This document shows positions 24,288-31,721 of a DNA stretch of 38,576 nt, piece by piece. Made by a program: the position numbers and the translations under genes. Each line of letters opens with the position of its first letter. The first letter of the stretch is position 1. Source of the DNA: an uncultured Schumannella sp. (GTDB taxonomy: Bacteria; Actinomycetota; Actinomycetes; Actinomycetales; Microbacteriaceae). The DNA lies in assembly GCF_905479755.1 (NCBI RefSeq), contig NZ_CAJQNT010000020.1:1-38576 (forward strand), in the 5' to 3' direction. The notes beneath the pieces are model-generated. The model was not told where the DNA came from, ran no database searches, and saw only the letters and a list, made by a program, of their open reading frames with translations.

Positions 24288-24498
24288 GGGGGTCCACTCG
24301 GGGCGGCTCGGGTTCCGAGACGATTCCAGCGATGCGTTGCCGATCCAAATCGCCTTCGGTGTTGCGACCGATGCCACCGACGAGAGTGACGCGCTCCGGC
24401 AGGGAAACGAGCTTGTCGCGCTGCTCGGGCGTTGAGGGGTCGAGCAGCAGTTCGGTTTCCGGCTTGATCTGAAGCTTGTCAGCGGGCGTTCGCGTCAT
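24265..24498 (-). CDS. Small protein coupled to the imine-reductase-like gene
   Basis: The protein is 77 aa. Its ATG overlaps the stop of the upstream reductase gene (TGATG), so it is translationally coupled and likely real despite its size. The segment KLQIKPETELLL, then LPERVTLVGG resembles the N-terminal part of a small family with the pattern KLxIKPGxxLxL...LPxGV, which I cannot name with confidence. Its 3' end overlaps the convergent M23 gene by 23 bp. Confidence 0.55.
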   Translation of the reverse strand: MTRTPADKLQIKPETELLLDPSTPEQRDKLVSLPERVTLVGGIGRNTEGDLDRQRIAGIVSEPEPPRVDPLTELSRR

Positions 24499-25418
24499 CA
24501 GGGTGCCCGCCGCGACGCGTGGTTGGCCGCGAGGGTTTCGGAGAGAGCTATGGGCGCGCTGGAGCCTTGCCCGTCGTCGACGGCCTTGGCGACGATCGTT
24601 GCAATTGCGTCCAGCACCGTCGTGGACACGCGAGCGTCCTGGAACGCCGCGCGGAGGTGGGAGATGCTTGCCTGGAGGGAGTCAACGGATGCTGTCTCGG
24701 CGCCGGCGAACCTGCGCTCCGCGGCATCACGGGCGAGTGTCGGGAGAAGATCGACAGTGAGCTGACTCATCGCGATCGCGTGAGGCGTGAACGTCTCACT
24801 CTCGATGCCTTCGGTTTGGACGAGAGCCAGGGCTTGGGCGACGCCGGCGAATGATGTCCAGAATAGTGAAAGCAGCGCGACGTCGTAGGTAGCAGCTGAG
24901 GCGATGTCAGACCCGAGGTAGAAGATCTCGCCAAGGGCCCGCAATCCTGACTCGTTCGACTCCCACACGTCCTGGGGGCCGGCGACCAGCACTCGCGCGG
25001 CGTCGGTTCCGATCGTGGCGGCTGGCGTCATGATGGCGCCATCGAGGTAGGTCAGGCCCAGGGAGCCCATCTGTGCAGCCAGCATCCTCGTCCTGGCAGG
25101 GCTGTCCGCCGTGAGGTTGAGCACTACGGGGGACGCATCCAGCCGAGCCAGGTCGAAGGTGCCGACGATCTCCGACACTGCGTCGTCGTCGACGACGCAC
25201 AACACGACGAGGCTGCTGGCGCGAAACGCGTCCGCAGGGGAGGGTGCGAGCGAAGCGCCAGCAGCCACCATGTCGGCGGCTTTCTCTGGCGTCCGATTCC
25301 AGACCGTCACAGCCTGCCCGTCGAGGAGGAACGCCCGCGCGAGCGCCCTCCCCATCGGGCCGAGCCCGACGACAGAAACGGTCCGAGGTGATGGTTGATG
25401 TTCGTGTTGAGTGGTCAT
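24498..25418 (-). CDS. NAD(P)-dependent reductase, imine-reductase / 6PGDH-like
   Basis: The protein is 306 aa. The N-terminal Rossmann fold (VSVVGLGPMGRALARAF, about residues 14-30) is followed by VTVWNRTPEKA; the Arg and Thr after the second strand suggest NADPH preference. The helical C-terminal half fits the beta-hydroxyacid-dehydrogenase/imine reductase group, whose members work as domain-swapped dimers. The substrate is unknown. It is divergent from a MerR regulator and its promoter has a MerR-type operator, so it is probably induced by a small molecule. Confidence 0.85.
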   Translation of the reverse strand: MTTQHEHQPSPRTVSVVGLGPMGRALARAFLLDGQAVTVWNRTPEKAADMVAAGASLAPSPADAFRASSLVVLCVVDDDAVSEIVGTFDLARLDASPVVLNLTADSPARTRMLAAQMGSLGLTYLDGAIMTPAATIGTDAARVLVAGPQDVWESNESGLRALGEIFYLGSDIASAATYDVALLSLFWTSFAGVAQALALVQTEGIESETFTPHAIAMSQLTVDLLPTLARDAAERRFAGAETASVDSLQASISHLRAAFQDARVSTTVLDAIATIVAKAVDDGQGSSAPIALSETLAANHASRRAP

Positions 25419-25424
25419 AGGTCT

Positions 25425-25456
25425 ACGCTAAACATTCACGTCGACGTCAATGTCAA
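25425..25456 (-). promoter_or_regulatory. MerR-type promoter of the reductase gene, probably leaderless
   Basis: On the minus strand TTGACA (25451-25456) and TAGCGT (25425-25430) are 20 bp apart, or 19 bp to TTAGCG. This over-long spacer is the hallmark of MerR-regulated promoters. A near-perfect palindrome (ACATT...AATGT, 25432-25453) fills the spacer. The expected transcription start, 7 bp past the -10, falls on the A of the ATG at 25418, so the mRNA may be leaderless. Confidence 0.7.
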
Positions 25457-25474
25457 GCCGAGGAGCCTACGGAG

Positions 25475-25852
25475 ATGCGAATCAGTGAGCTCAGCAGAGC
25501 GTCGGGCGTCAGTGCTCGCGCGTTGCGCTACTACGAGGAGCAAGGACTTCTGCAGCCGCAGCGCCAATCGAACCGCTATCGCTCGTACGCTCCCGAAGAC
25601 ATCGAGCGGGTGCGACGGATTCGATTCATGCTTGCCGCGGGCATCAGCACGGAGCTCGCAAGCGAACTGCTGCCGTGCATGGTGGATGACGGAGACTTCC
25701 TCGTGCCTGCATGCGAGGACCTCTTGTCTGAATTCGAACGCGAACACGCGCGCGTCAGTGCGCAGATCGCAGAACTCGAATCCGCCAGGCGAGCACTGGC
25801 CGGCATCATCACGGCCACTCGCACCTCACCGCGCGTCGCTTCGCACAGCTGA
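25475..25852 (+). CDS. MerR-family transcriptional regulator
   Basis: The protein is 125 aa. The winged helix is clear (MRISELSRASGVSARALRYYEEQGLL, then YRSYAPEDIERVRRIR), followed by a dimerising coiled coil (about residues 80-112, FEREHARVSAQIAELESARRALAG). A Cys pair (LPCMV, PACED) might bind a ligand, but the pattern of known metal-binding MerR proteins is not present. It is divergent from the reductase and probably activates it by untwisting the long-spacer promoter. Confidence 0.92.
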   Translation: MRISELSRASGVSARALRYYEEQGLLQPQRQSNRYRSYAPEDIERVRRIRFMLAAGISTELASELLPCMVDDGDFLVPACEDLLSEFEREHARVSAQIAELESARRALAGIITATRTSPRVASHS

Positions 25853-26090
25853 CCGCCAGTGCCACTGGGGTGCGGTCGTCAACCAGAAAGCTGCGGATGC
25901 TCAACAGCCTCATGACCAGTAACAGCTAGCCGCCCCACACGTCGGGCAGGCTCGTCGCCCAGCACCTACCTGCGTCCGTCCCGGTTGCACGTCCAAACAA
26001 GCTGGGCATCACGAGTCAGAATCGAGGTCGGAGCACGGACGCACGCGTTCGCGATAGAAGGACTAAACGAGCAAAGGAGCGTCTAGGGAC
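25853..26090. other. Intergenic region left of IS256, nothing recognised
   Basis: These 238 bp separate the MerR gene from the left end of the IS256-like element. I see no terminator, repeat or gene. They do not continue the frame of the gene cut on the other side of the element (27472-27584). Confidence 0.45.
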
Positions 26091-27471
26091 GGGACTGTCT
26101 GAATAACGGTGTGTGGGGTCCGGCCTGATCCGAAAGGAGACGGCCGTGACTGATGCGACCGAGATATTGACTGACGCGATGATTGATCCCGTGACGGGAG
26201 AGATCATCGATCAGAAGGACCTCGCGGAGCGGTTGCTCGCGCAGGCGAAGGAGCAAGGCGTGAACCTGGTCGGGCCCGGTGGGCTGCTGAACCAACTCAC
26301 GAAGAACGTGCTTGAGACCGCTTTGGAAGCCGAGCTGACGGAGCACCTCGGACACGAGCACGGCGGTACGCCGGTGGCGGCGAATATGCGAAATGGCACG
26401 CGAGTGAAGACGGTGCTGACGGAGATCGGCCGGGTGCAGATCGAGGTCCCCAGGGATCGGGATGGGTCGTTCGAGCCGGTGATCGTCCCGAAGCGGAAAC
26501 GCCGACTGGACGGCATCGATCAGATCGTGCTGTCCCTTTCCGCTCGAGGGTTGACGACCGGTGAGATCGCGGCGCACTTCGACGAGGTCTACGGGGCGAA
26601 GGTCTCCAAGGACACCATCTCTCGCATCACCGAGAAGGTGGCCGGGGAGCTGGTGGAGTGGTCTTCGCGGCCGTTGGATGCGATCTACCCGGTGATCTTC
26701 GTCGACGCGATCGTGGTCAAGGTCCGGGACGGGCAGGTCCGCAACACCCCGTTCTACGTCGTCATGGGCGTCACCACGGCCGGGGAGCGGGAGATCCTGG
26801 GGATCTGGGCCGGGGATGGAGGTGAGGGCGCACGGTTCTGGTTGCAGGTGTTCACCGAGCTGAAGAACCGTGGCGTCGAGGACGTGTTCATCGCCATCTG
26901 CGACGGCCTGAAGGGACTTCCCGAGGCGATCAACACGACCTGGGAGCAGACGGTCGTGCAGCAGTGCATCGTGCATCTGATCCGCAACAGCTTCCGTTAC
27001 GCCGGCCGGCAGCACCGCGACGCGATCGTGAAGTCGCTCAAGCCGGTCTATACGGCCCCGTCCGAGCAGGCCGCGAAAGACCTGTTCGAGGAGTTCGCGG
27101 GCGAGTGGGGCGAACGGTATCCGGCGATCATCCAGCTCTGGAAGAGCAGCTGGGCGGAGTTCGTGCCCTTCCTCGAATACGACGTGGAGATCCGCCGGGT
27201 GATCTGCACGACGAACGCGATCGAATCGATCAACGCGAGATACCGGCGCGCGGTCCGTGCCCGGGGGCACTTCCCGAACGAGCAAGCCGCGTTGAAGTGT
27301 CTCTACCTCGTGACCCGGTCGCTTGACCCCACCGGAGGCGGGAGGGCACGCTGGGTGATGAGGTGGAAGCCCGCGCTCAACGCGTTCGCGATCACCTTCG
27401 CCGGACGGTTCGAGAGAACCACCTACTGATGAAAACCGCCGGACCCCACACACCGTTTATCGGACAGACCC
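26091..27471 (+). mobile_element. IS256-family insertion sequence
   Basis: It is about 1.38 kb with one transposase and imperfect terminal inverted repeats. The left end begins GGGACTGTCTGAATAACGGT (26091) and the right end, read inward, begins GGGTCTGTCCGATAAACGGT (27471). Both continue into GTGTGGGGTCCGGC, for about 30 matches of 34. The 8 bp next to each end (CTAGGGAC and GCGAGCAG) differ, so there is no target duplication, suggesting rearrangement after insertion. The right end truncates the third gene of the Kiwa-like operon. Confidence 0.88.
26146..27429 (+). CDS. IS256-family transposase (MULE-type DDE)
   Basis: The protein is 427 aa from the GTG at 26146, which has AAAGGAGA upstream; an earlier GTG at 26113 lies inside the terminal repeat. 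Family features: LTEHLGHEHGG, GLTTGEIAAHFDEVYG, and the MULE DDE core with VIFVDAIVVKVRDGQ (first Asp), AICDGLKGLPEAI (second Asp) and TNAIESINARYRRAVRARGHFPNE (Glu). The protein is full length and intact, so the element may still be mobile. Confidence 0.95.
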   Translation: MTDATEILTDAMIDPVTGEIIDQKDLAERLLAQAKEQGVNLVGPGGLLNQLTKNVLETALEAELTEHLGHEHGGTPVAANMRNGTRVKTVLTEIGRVQIEVPRDRDGSFEPVIVPKRKRRLDGIDQIVLSLSARGLTTGEIAAHFDEVYGAKVSKDTISRITEKVAGELVEWSSRPLDAIYPVIFVDAIVVKVRDGQVRNTPFYVVMGVTTAGEREILGIWAGDGGEGARFWLQVFTELKNRGVEDVFIAICDGLKGLPEAINTTWEQTVVQQCIVHLIRNSFRYAGRQHRDAIVKSLKPVYTAPSEQAAKDLFEEFAGEWGERYPAIIQLWKSSWAEFVPFLEYDVEIRRVICTTNAIESINARYRRAVRARGHFPNEQAALKCLYLVTRSLDPTGGGRARWVMRWKPALNAFAITFAGRFERTTY

Positions 27472-27584
27472 GCGAGCAGGTCAGGAGTCGCCGTCAACAC
27501 ACCCGCGAGCGCCTCCGGCGAGAATTCGAACTGGGTTGCATTGCGTAGCGCCTGCAACGTCCGCGCGCGAATTGCGTCTGCCAT
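27472..27584 (-). pseudogene. Third gene of the Kiwa-like operon, cut by IS256
   Basis: ATG at 27584, 15 bp after the kwaB stop. About 38 native codons (MADAIRARTLQALRNATQFE...) run straight into the IS256 terminal repeat and stop inside it at about 27422. The start is appropriately spaced and the codon usage matches its neighbours, so it was probably a real co-transcribed gene. No family is recognised. No continuation is found on the far side of the IS, so the rest is lost. Confidence 0.55.
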
Positions 27585-27599
27585 CGTCGGCTTGCCGCG

Positions 27600-28547
27600 C
27601 TAGGTGCGCACGCGCTGCTTCGAGCCCGCCTCATAGTTGCGGTCGGTGAGGTAACTGTGGAGGTAGTCGTCGGCGAGAAGCCGGGGGATCTGGTGCCGGT
27701 GCTGGGGGGAGGCGTCGAACCGCAGCGCCTTCTTGCCGTCGATGGTGGCGATCGGAATGTCGTAGTCCGGGTAGGACTCAACGAAAGCAACGAGCTTCTT
27801 GGTCGTGAGGTTCTTTGCGTAGTCCGGGTCGGACTGCAGGAGGCGAGCAACAGAGGCCATCTTCGCGCGCATGCTCGGATCATCCATCACCGCCTGCTCC
27901 AGCTCCGCGAACCCGTCGATACGGATTTTGGCCGTCACCGCTGCCAGCGTGTCACGGGCGAGCTGGCGTGCTTTGTCTGGCGCTTGAAGCTTTGTCTGGA
28001 TAAGGGTGACCGTCGTGAAGTACGCGAACTCTCCCCGCGTGAGCACATCGAATCGGGGCTCGTAGAACAGCACGTCGCCCTCGATCGGCCGGTAGACGCC
28101 ATCACGCGGGACGAGCGTGATACCCCGGGCCCGTCTCGTCGCGATCCCAGGACCCTTGAGCCGGTAGGCGACGATGCGATTCGCACCCGTGCCGACCGCG
28201 TGCGCCATCGCGACGACCGTCCGGCCGCCTGCGTCGTTGGGCACATCTCCGCGCCGAATCGCTGCATCCACGGTTGAGAGCTCCGGAATGTCGCCGAGCT
28301 TCTCGACAAGAACCTGGGAACTATTGGTCTGATATGACGGGTCGTAGTCGAGAAACTGCCTACCCGTCAGGGCTTCCGCGAACCGACGGACATCGCCAAC
28401 GACGTCCGATGCCATCCCATCGACCAGATCGAACCTGGTCAATTCCGAGTCGGCGAGCGCGTCTCCACGGATGACGAAGTTGTCCAACCCAGTCGGCTCC
28501 GCGGCCAGTGCGGTAGCGAGCGCTTGGCGCGCCGGTTCCTTGGTCAT
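27600..28547 (-). CDS. kwaB: KwaB-like protein (DUF4868), Kiwa anti-phage system
   Basis: The protein is 315 aa, the usual size for KwaB. Features matching the DUF4868/KwaB pattern as I know it: a central segment with GVYRPIEGDVLFYEPRFDVLTRGEFAYF (about residues 150-180), and the C-terminal LADDYLHSYLTDRNYEAGSK signature near 290-310. KwaB is the cytosolic DNA-binding partner of the membrane protein KwaA in Kiwa, which blocks phage replication and transcription. Its start overlaps the stop of the upstream four-helix membrane gene by 4 bp, reproducing the kwaA-kwaB order. Assignment is by pattern recognition, without a profile search. Confidence 0.7.
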   Translation of the reverse strand: MTKEPARQALATALAAEPTGLDNFVIRGDALADSELTRFDLVDGMASDVVGDVRRFAEALTGRQFLDYDPSYQTNSSQVLVEKLGDIPELSTVDAAIRRGDVPNDAGGRTVVAMAHAVGTGANRIVAYRLKGPGIATRRARGITLVPRDGVYRPIEGDVLFYEPRFDVLTRGEFAYFTTVTLIQTKLQAPDKARQLARDTLAAVTAKIRIDGFAELEQAVMDDPSMRAKMASVARLLQSDPDYAKNLTTKKLVAFVESYPDYDIPIATIDGKKALRFDASPQHRHQIPRLLADDYLHSYLTDRNYEAGSKQRVRT

Positions 28548-29065
28548 GGTCGTCCCTTCAACTGGATGGCGACATCGTCACCAAGGTATCGACACTCGAC
28601 AACTCCGTGCTGCGGAAGGTGCCGGGACCGTGACAGCACCATCGTTACCGCGCCGCCCGCGGCGGTCACCTGATAGAGCCGGAATCCGACGACGGCAAGA
28701 GTCGGATTCAAGTGATACAGCCCGGCCCGGACATAGATGACCACGAGAAGCAGAACGAGCGCGATCGTCGCCACCAAGGATGCGATGTCATCACTGAAAA
28801 GCGCGACCACGACAGGGACGATGTAGCTGGATGTGAACCCGAGAACGCTCTCGTCCGCCCGTCGCACCTCCACCGACTCCACGGGACGCGTCTGAACCCG
28901 GGCGACGCTGCGAAGCACCAGCCACAAGAGCACAAGCGAGAGGAGACAACCAGTAAGTATCGCCCAGCTGACACAGCCCAGCGTCGGTAGCTTCAAGATT
29001 GCGATCAGAGCGAGCAACGGCGCGAACGCCGACGCAAGCAGCCCTGCACCCACCATCCCCTTCAT
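28544..29065 (-). CDS. kwaA: KwaA-like four-helix membrane protein, Kiwa anti-phage system
   Basis: The protein is 173 aa with four hydrophobic segments (GAGLLASAFAPLLALIAIL; CVSWAILTGCLLSLVLLWLVL; SSYIVPVVVALF; ASLVATIALVLLLVVIYV). A cytosolic C-terminal part starts YHLNPTLAVVGFRLYQV, similar to the NPxLxLxGYxxYxV segment seen in KwaA-type proteins. KwaA senses phage attachment or injection at the membrane and recruits KwaB. The ATG at 29065 lacks a ribosome binding site, but a promoter places the transcript start at that ATG. It is the first gene of a three-gene operon. Confidence 0.68.
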   Translation of the reverse strand: MKGMVGAGLLASAFAPLLALIAILKLPTLGCVSWAILTGCLLSLVLLWLVLRSVARVQTRPVESVEVRRADESVLGFTSSYIVPVVVALFSDDIASLVATIALVLLLVVIYVRAGLYHLNPTLAVVGFRLYQVTAAGGAVTMVLSRSRHLPQHGVVECRYLGDDVAIQLKGRP

Positions 29066-29071
29066 GAGTCG

Positions 29072-29098
29072 ACTGTAGAGCTAAGCCCAGACAGTCAA
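29072..29098 (-). promoter_or_regulatory. Promoter of the Kiwa-like operon, probably leaderless
   Basis: On the minus strand TTGACT (29093-29098) and TACAGT (29072-29077) are 15 bp apart, slightly short. The predicted start, 7 bp downstream of the -10, is the A of the kwaA ATG at 29065. This fits the absence of a Shine-Dalgarno sequence. Confidence 0.5.
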
Positions 29099-29217
29099 GT
29101 GGACAGGTCCCATCCCTAGAATGCCGACCCGCCCGTGCTTAACGTCGCACCAGGGGCTAGCACGCCGTCAGCTAGTACTGAATCCCCCCGGCGTGTCCGG
29201 AGAGCGTTTTGCTGGTG

Positions 29218-30147
29218 TTAGCCCGCTCGTTCGAGGGGTTCGGTGAGAGCGTATTGCAGTTGCTCTAGCTCGATCGGGGTGAAGTCGTCGATCGAGGCGT
29301 GGGAGCGTTCGGTGTTGAACCAGTGCACCCAGTCGGCGGTTGCGACTTCGACTTGATCGATGTCGCGCCAGGGGCCTTCGTGGTGGATCAGCTCGGTCTT
29401 GTAGAGCCCGATCTGCGACTCGGCCAGAGCGTTGTCGTAAGCGTCGCCCACGGACCCCACCGAGGCGTCGATGCCTTCGTCGACGAGCCGGTCGGTGAAC
29501 GCGATCGAGGTGTAGACGCTGCCGGCATCGGTGTGATGGGTCAGCCCGAAGAAGTCGTCGGCGCCTTCGCGTCTCCGGGTCCAGAGGGCGATCTCGAGGC
29601 AGTCCAGCACGAGCGGTGTCGTCATCGAGGTGGCGGCTCGCCAGCCGAGGATCCGGCGGGAGTGGACATCGAAGACGAATGCGACGTAGACCCATCCGGA
29701 CCAGGTCCAGACGTAGGTGAAGTCGGCGACCCAGAGCTGGTTCACCCGGAAGCGGGAGAAGTGCCGATCGACGAGGTCAGCCGGCCTGGTCTGGCGCGGA
29801 TCCGCATCGACGGGCTTCTTGCGGCGTCCGCGGACGACACCACTGATGCCGAGGTCTCGCATGAGCCGTTCGACCGTGCAGCGGGCAATGTCGTGCCCGT
29901 CACGTCGCAGGCGGAGCCAGAGCTTGCGAGCTCCGAGCACCCTCCGGTGGCTCTGCCAAGTCGTCAGAATGATCGGCTTCCACCGCTCGTCCGACACCAC
30001 TCGCGCCGAGGGTCCGCGTCCGCGGGCGTCGTAGTAGCTCGATGGGGCGACCGTGCAGCCATGCTCAGTGAGCACGGTGCAGATCGACTCGACACCCCAC
30101 CGCAGCCCACCGTCGGTGCGGTCCTTGTGCTCGGTGATGAACGTCAC
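29218..30147 (-). CDS. IS3-family transposase OrfB (DDE integrase domain), copy A
   Basis: The protein is 309 aa. An N-terminal HTH_21 region (GARKLWLRLRRDG, CTVERLMRDLGI) is followed by the rve core with WVADFTYV (first Asp), HHTDAGSVYTS (second Asp) and GDAYDNALAESQIGLYKTEL (Glu). The GTG start overlaps the stop of OrfA. As in other IS3 elements an OrfAB fusion by frameshifting is expected to be the active enzyme. All catalytic residues are present. Confidence 0.93.
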   Translation of the reverse strand: MTFITEHKDRTDGGLRWGVESICTVLTEHGCTVAPSSYYDARGRGPSARVVSDERWKPIILTTWQSHRRVLGARKLWLRLRRDGHDIARCTVERLMRDLGISGVVRGRRKKPVDADPRQTRPADLVDRHFSRFRVNQLWVADFTYVWTWSGWVYVAFVFDVHSRRILGWRAATSMTTPLVLDCLEIALWTRRREGADDFFGLTHHTDAGSVYTSIAFTDRLVDEGIDASVGSVGDAYDNALAESQIGLYKTELIHHEGPWRDIDQVEVATADWVHWFNTERSHASIDDFTPIELEQLQYALTEPLERAG

Positions 30148-30470
30148 TATCGCCTCGATGGCCGGTCGAGTTCGGCCGCGAAGAAAGCCGAAGCCGCCTT
30201 CAGAATCTCGTTCGCCCGCCGCAACTCGGCGTTCTCCCGACTCAAACGCTTGATCTCGGCCTGCGCCTCCGTCGTCACCCCGGAGCGTTGACCGGTGTCG
30301 ATCTGCACCCGCCGCAACCAGGTGCGGATCGTTTCGGGCGACCCGATCCCGAGCATCCCGGCGACCGCGACGATCGCCGCGTTCTCGCTCGGATAATCGG
30401 GCCGCACCTCGGCGACCATACGGACAGCACGCTCACGAAGCTCGCGCGGATATTTGCTGGGACGTCCCAT
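30147..30470 (-). CDS. IS3-family transposase OrfA, copy A
   Basis: The protein is 107 aa with a helix-turn-helix (SPETIRTWLRRVQID) and a leucine zipper (IKRLSRENAELRRANEILKAAS), the standard OrfA layout. It ends in a TAG that overlaps the OrfB GTG start. Confidence 0.92.
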   Translation of the reverse strand: MGRPSKYPRELRERAVRMVAEVRPDYPSENAAIVAVAGMLGIGSPETIRTWLRRVQIDTGQRSGVTTEAQAEIKRLSRENAELRRANEILKAASAFFAAELDRPSRR

Positions 30471-30520
30471 GAGACAGATCCTTCCAAGGAATCAAGTCTC
30501 CGGACACGCCGGGGGGATTC

Positions 30521-30555
30521 GACCAGAATCATGCAAACCATGCATCTCGTGACGT
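30521..30555 (+). repeat. Conserved element end before att site 2
   Basis: GACCAGAATCATGCAAACCA and the following TGCAT-CTCGTGACGTG repeat the sequence at 10336-10370 almost exactly. At the first junction this lies between an arm repeat and the att core; here the arm repeat has been replaced by the end of IS3 copy A. It marks the right end of the 20-kb element. Confidence 0.7.
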
Positions 30556-30608
30556 GCTCTGCAGGATCTGCGGCCCGGAGTCATGCGGGTTGGGGGCTAG
30601 GTGGGCCG

Positions 30609-30660
30609 GTTTGGACGCCTGGGGGTCAGGGGGTCGCAGGTTCAAATCCTGTCATCCCGA
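30609..30660 (+). other. att site 2: tRNA-Pro(GGG) 3'-half fragment
   Basis: The 46-bp core (30609-30654) is identical to att site 1. The acceptor strand reads CATCCCG-A, which matches a normal tRNA-Pro acceptor stem; att site 1 has CAGCCCG. Only the anticodon-loop-to-3'-end half is present. It is followed by a terminator hairpin and arm repeats and then by the 3' end of a broken integrase, the layout expected for the left end of the next element in a tandem array. Confidence 0.8.
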
Positions 30661-30665
30661 CGGAA

Positions 30666-30699
30666 AAGCCCTGATGAGAAGCCATTTTCATCGGGGCTT
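30666..30699. terminator. Terminator following att site 2
   Basis: AAGCCCTGATGA pairs with TCATCGGGGCTT around a 10-nt loop with one G-T pair. It occupies the same place as the hairpin at 10480-10515 and has the same loop sequence with one change, so the two are diverged copies of the tRNA terminator. Confidence 0.75.
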
Positions 30700-30725
30700 C
30701 CTCGTTTCTGCGGGCAGTTTTCGTT

Positions 30726-30831
30726 GGTCCCCTTCTGGTCCCCTCGCCGCCGTGCCGGAGCAGGTCCGAGATCGCTTCGGCGTCTCGTGGAGGTGCGGCC
30801 TGTGGATAAGGGGACCAAAAGGGGACCAGAA
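30726..30831. repeat. Arm-type repeats to the right of att site 2
   Basis: GGTCCCCTTCTGGTCCCC (30726-30743) and a direct pair of GGGGACC units (30810-30831, preceded by TGTGGATAA) reproduce the pair at 10541-10646 while the DNA between them has diverged. Conservation of the repeats against a changed background supports a functional role as integrase arm sites. Confidence 0.65.
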
Positions 30832-30857
30832 CACTGCGAGAGTTCGTCCGGCGCACG

Positions 30858-31534
30858 CTAGAGCGACCGGGGCGGACGTGCCATACCGCCTGTTTTGCCC
30901 GAGCGGGAGAGGAAGGCGTTGGCCTGCTCGGCGGCGGATGCGAGGTGGCGGTCGTCGGGGTGCAGGTAACCGCGGGTGGTCTCGACGGAGGCATGGCCGA
31001 GGATGTCCTGGAGCACGTGCAGCGGGACGCCGGCGTCGGCCATCCAGGTCGCGCCGGTGTGCCGTAGCCCGTGGCGGGTGAGGTCGGGCAGGCCGAGGTC
31101 GCTGACGATCTGGTCCCAGTTCGTCGCGTCCCGCACGGTCGCGGTGGTGAGGGCGCCGCCCTTGGGTCCGACCAGCAGCCGGTCTTCCGGCTCCTTGCCC
31201 TCGGTGAGGCGTTCGAGGATCGGTCGCAGCGGGTCGAGGATCGGGACGCGGCGTTCCTTGCGGCCCTTGGTCTGCTTGGTGATGAGCCCGCCTCTGCCGG
31301 GGTAGGTCTGTCGGGCGATGACGACGAGGTTCTTGTCGAAGCGGACATCTCCGGCCTGGAGCCCCGAGACCTCCGAGGACCGCGCTGCCAGGAGTGCGGC
31401 GAGCATGACGAAGTCCGAGTAGGACTGGTCCACCTTCTCGCACGCCTCCGCGAGCCGCGTCAGCGTGCCGATGACCGCGATCGCGTGCGCCCGCGGCGAT
31501 GCCTGCTCGGCGGGCTGGGCGCGGAACGCGTTGC
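30858..31534 (-). pseudogene. int: Integrase, C-terminal part (split gene)
   Basis: About 225 codons closely match residues 185-409 of the intact integrase at 14315 (RNAFRA onward). The catalytic domain is complete: LAARSSEVSGL, RHGLRHTGAT, LGHAS and TTRGYLHPDD with the Tyr. The match ends at about 31534; the 40 bp up to the IS21 end are unexplained. The N-terminal part is at 36807-37239, 5.3 kb away, with about 30 codons missing between them. It is probably inactive in integration because the arm- and core-binding domains are separated from it. Confidence 0.88.
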
Positions 31535-31721
31535 GGTCAGCCCGCATCGGTCAGCCGGGCGGTGATCCCCGCGTGTCTGTGACAACTTAATTGGAGACCA
31601 GGGTGACGGTTTGATTCGGGCCCACCTGATCGACTGTCGGTGTGTTGTGACGGTCTGATCCGGACCCACCTGGACGGTTGACCCGTGCCCTCTCCGAGGG
31701 CGGGGAGGCCGGTGGTCGGGG

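Larger units (their letters stand above)
29180..30520 (-). mobile_element. IS3-family insertion sequence, copy A
   Basis: It is a 1.34-kb element with 24-bp perfect terminal inverted repeats, beginning GAATCCCCCCGGCGTGTCCG at 29180 and inverted at 30497-30520. It encodes OrfA and OrfB on the minus strand. The flanks do not form a 3-bp duplication (ACT against GAC). The right end sits in the conserved element-end sequence GACCAGAATCATGC at 30521, so insertion or an adjacent deletion removed the arm repeat that stands there at the other junction. Confidence 0.9.

Noticed and set aside
26083-27453. 456-codon frame antisense to the IS256 transposase
   Set aside because: Long antisense frames are common in GC-rich genes. 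Its Arg/His/Leu-rich composition and the intact transposase on the other strand mark it as a shadow.
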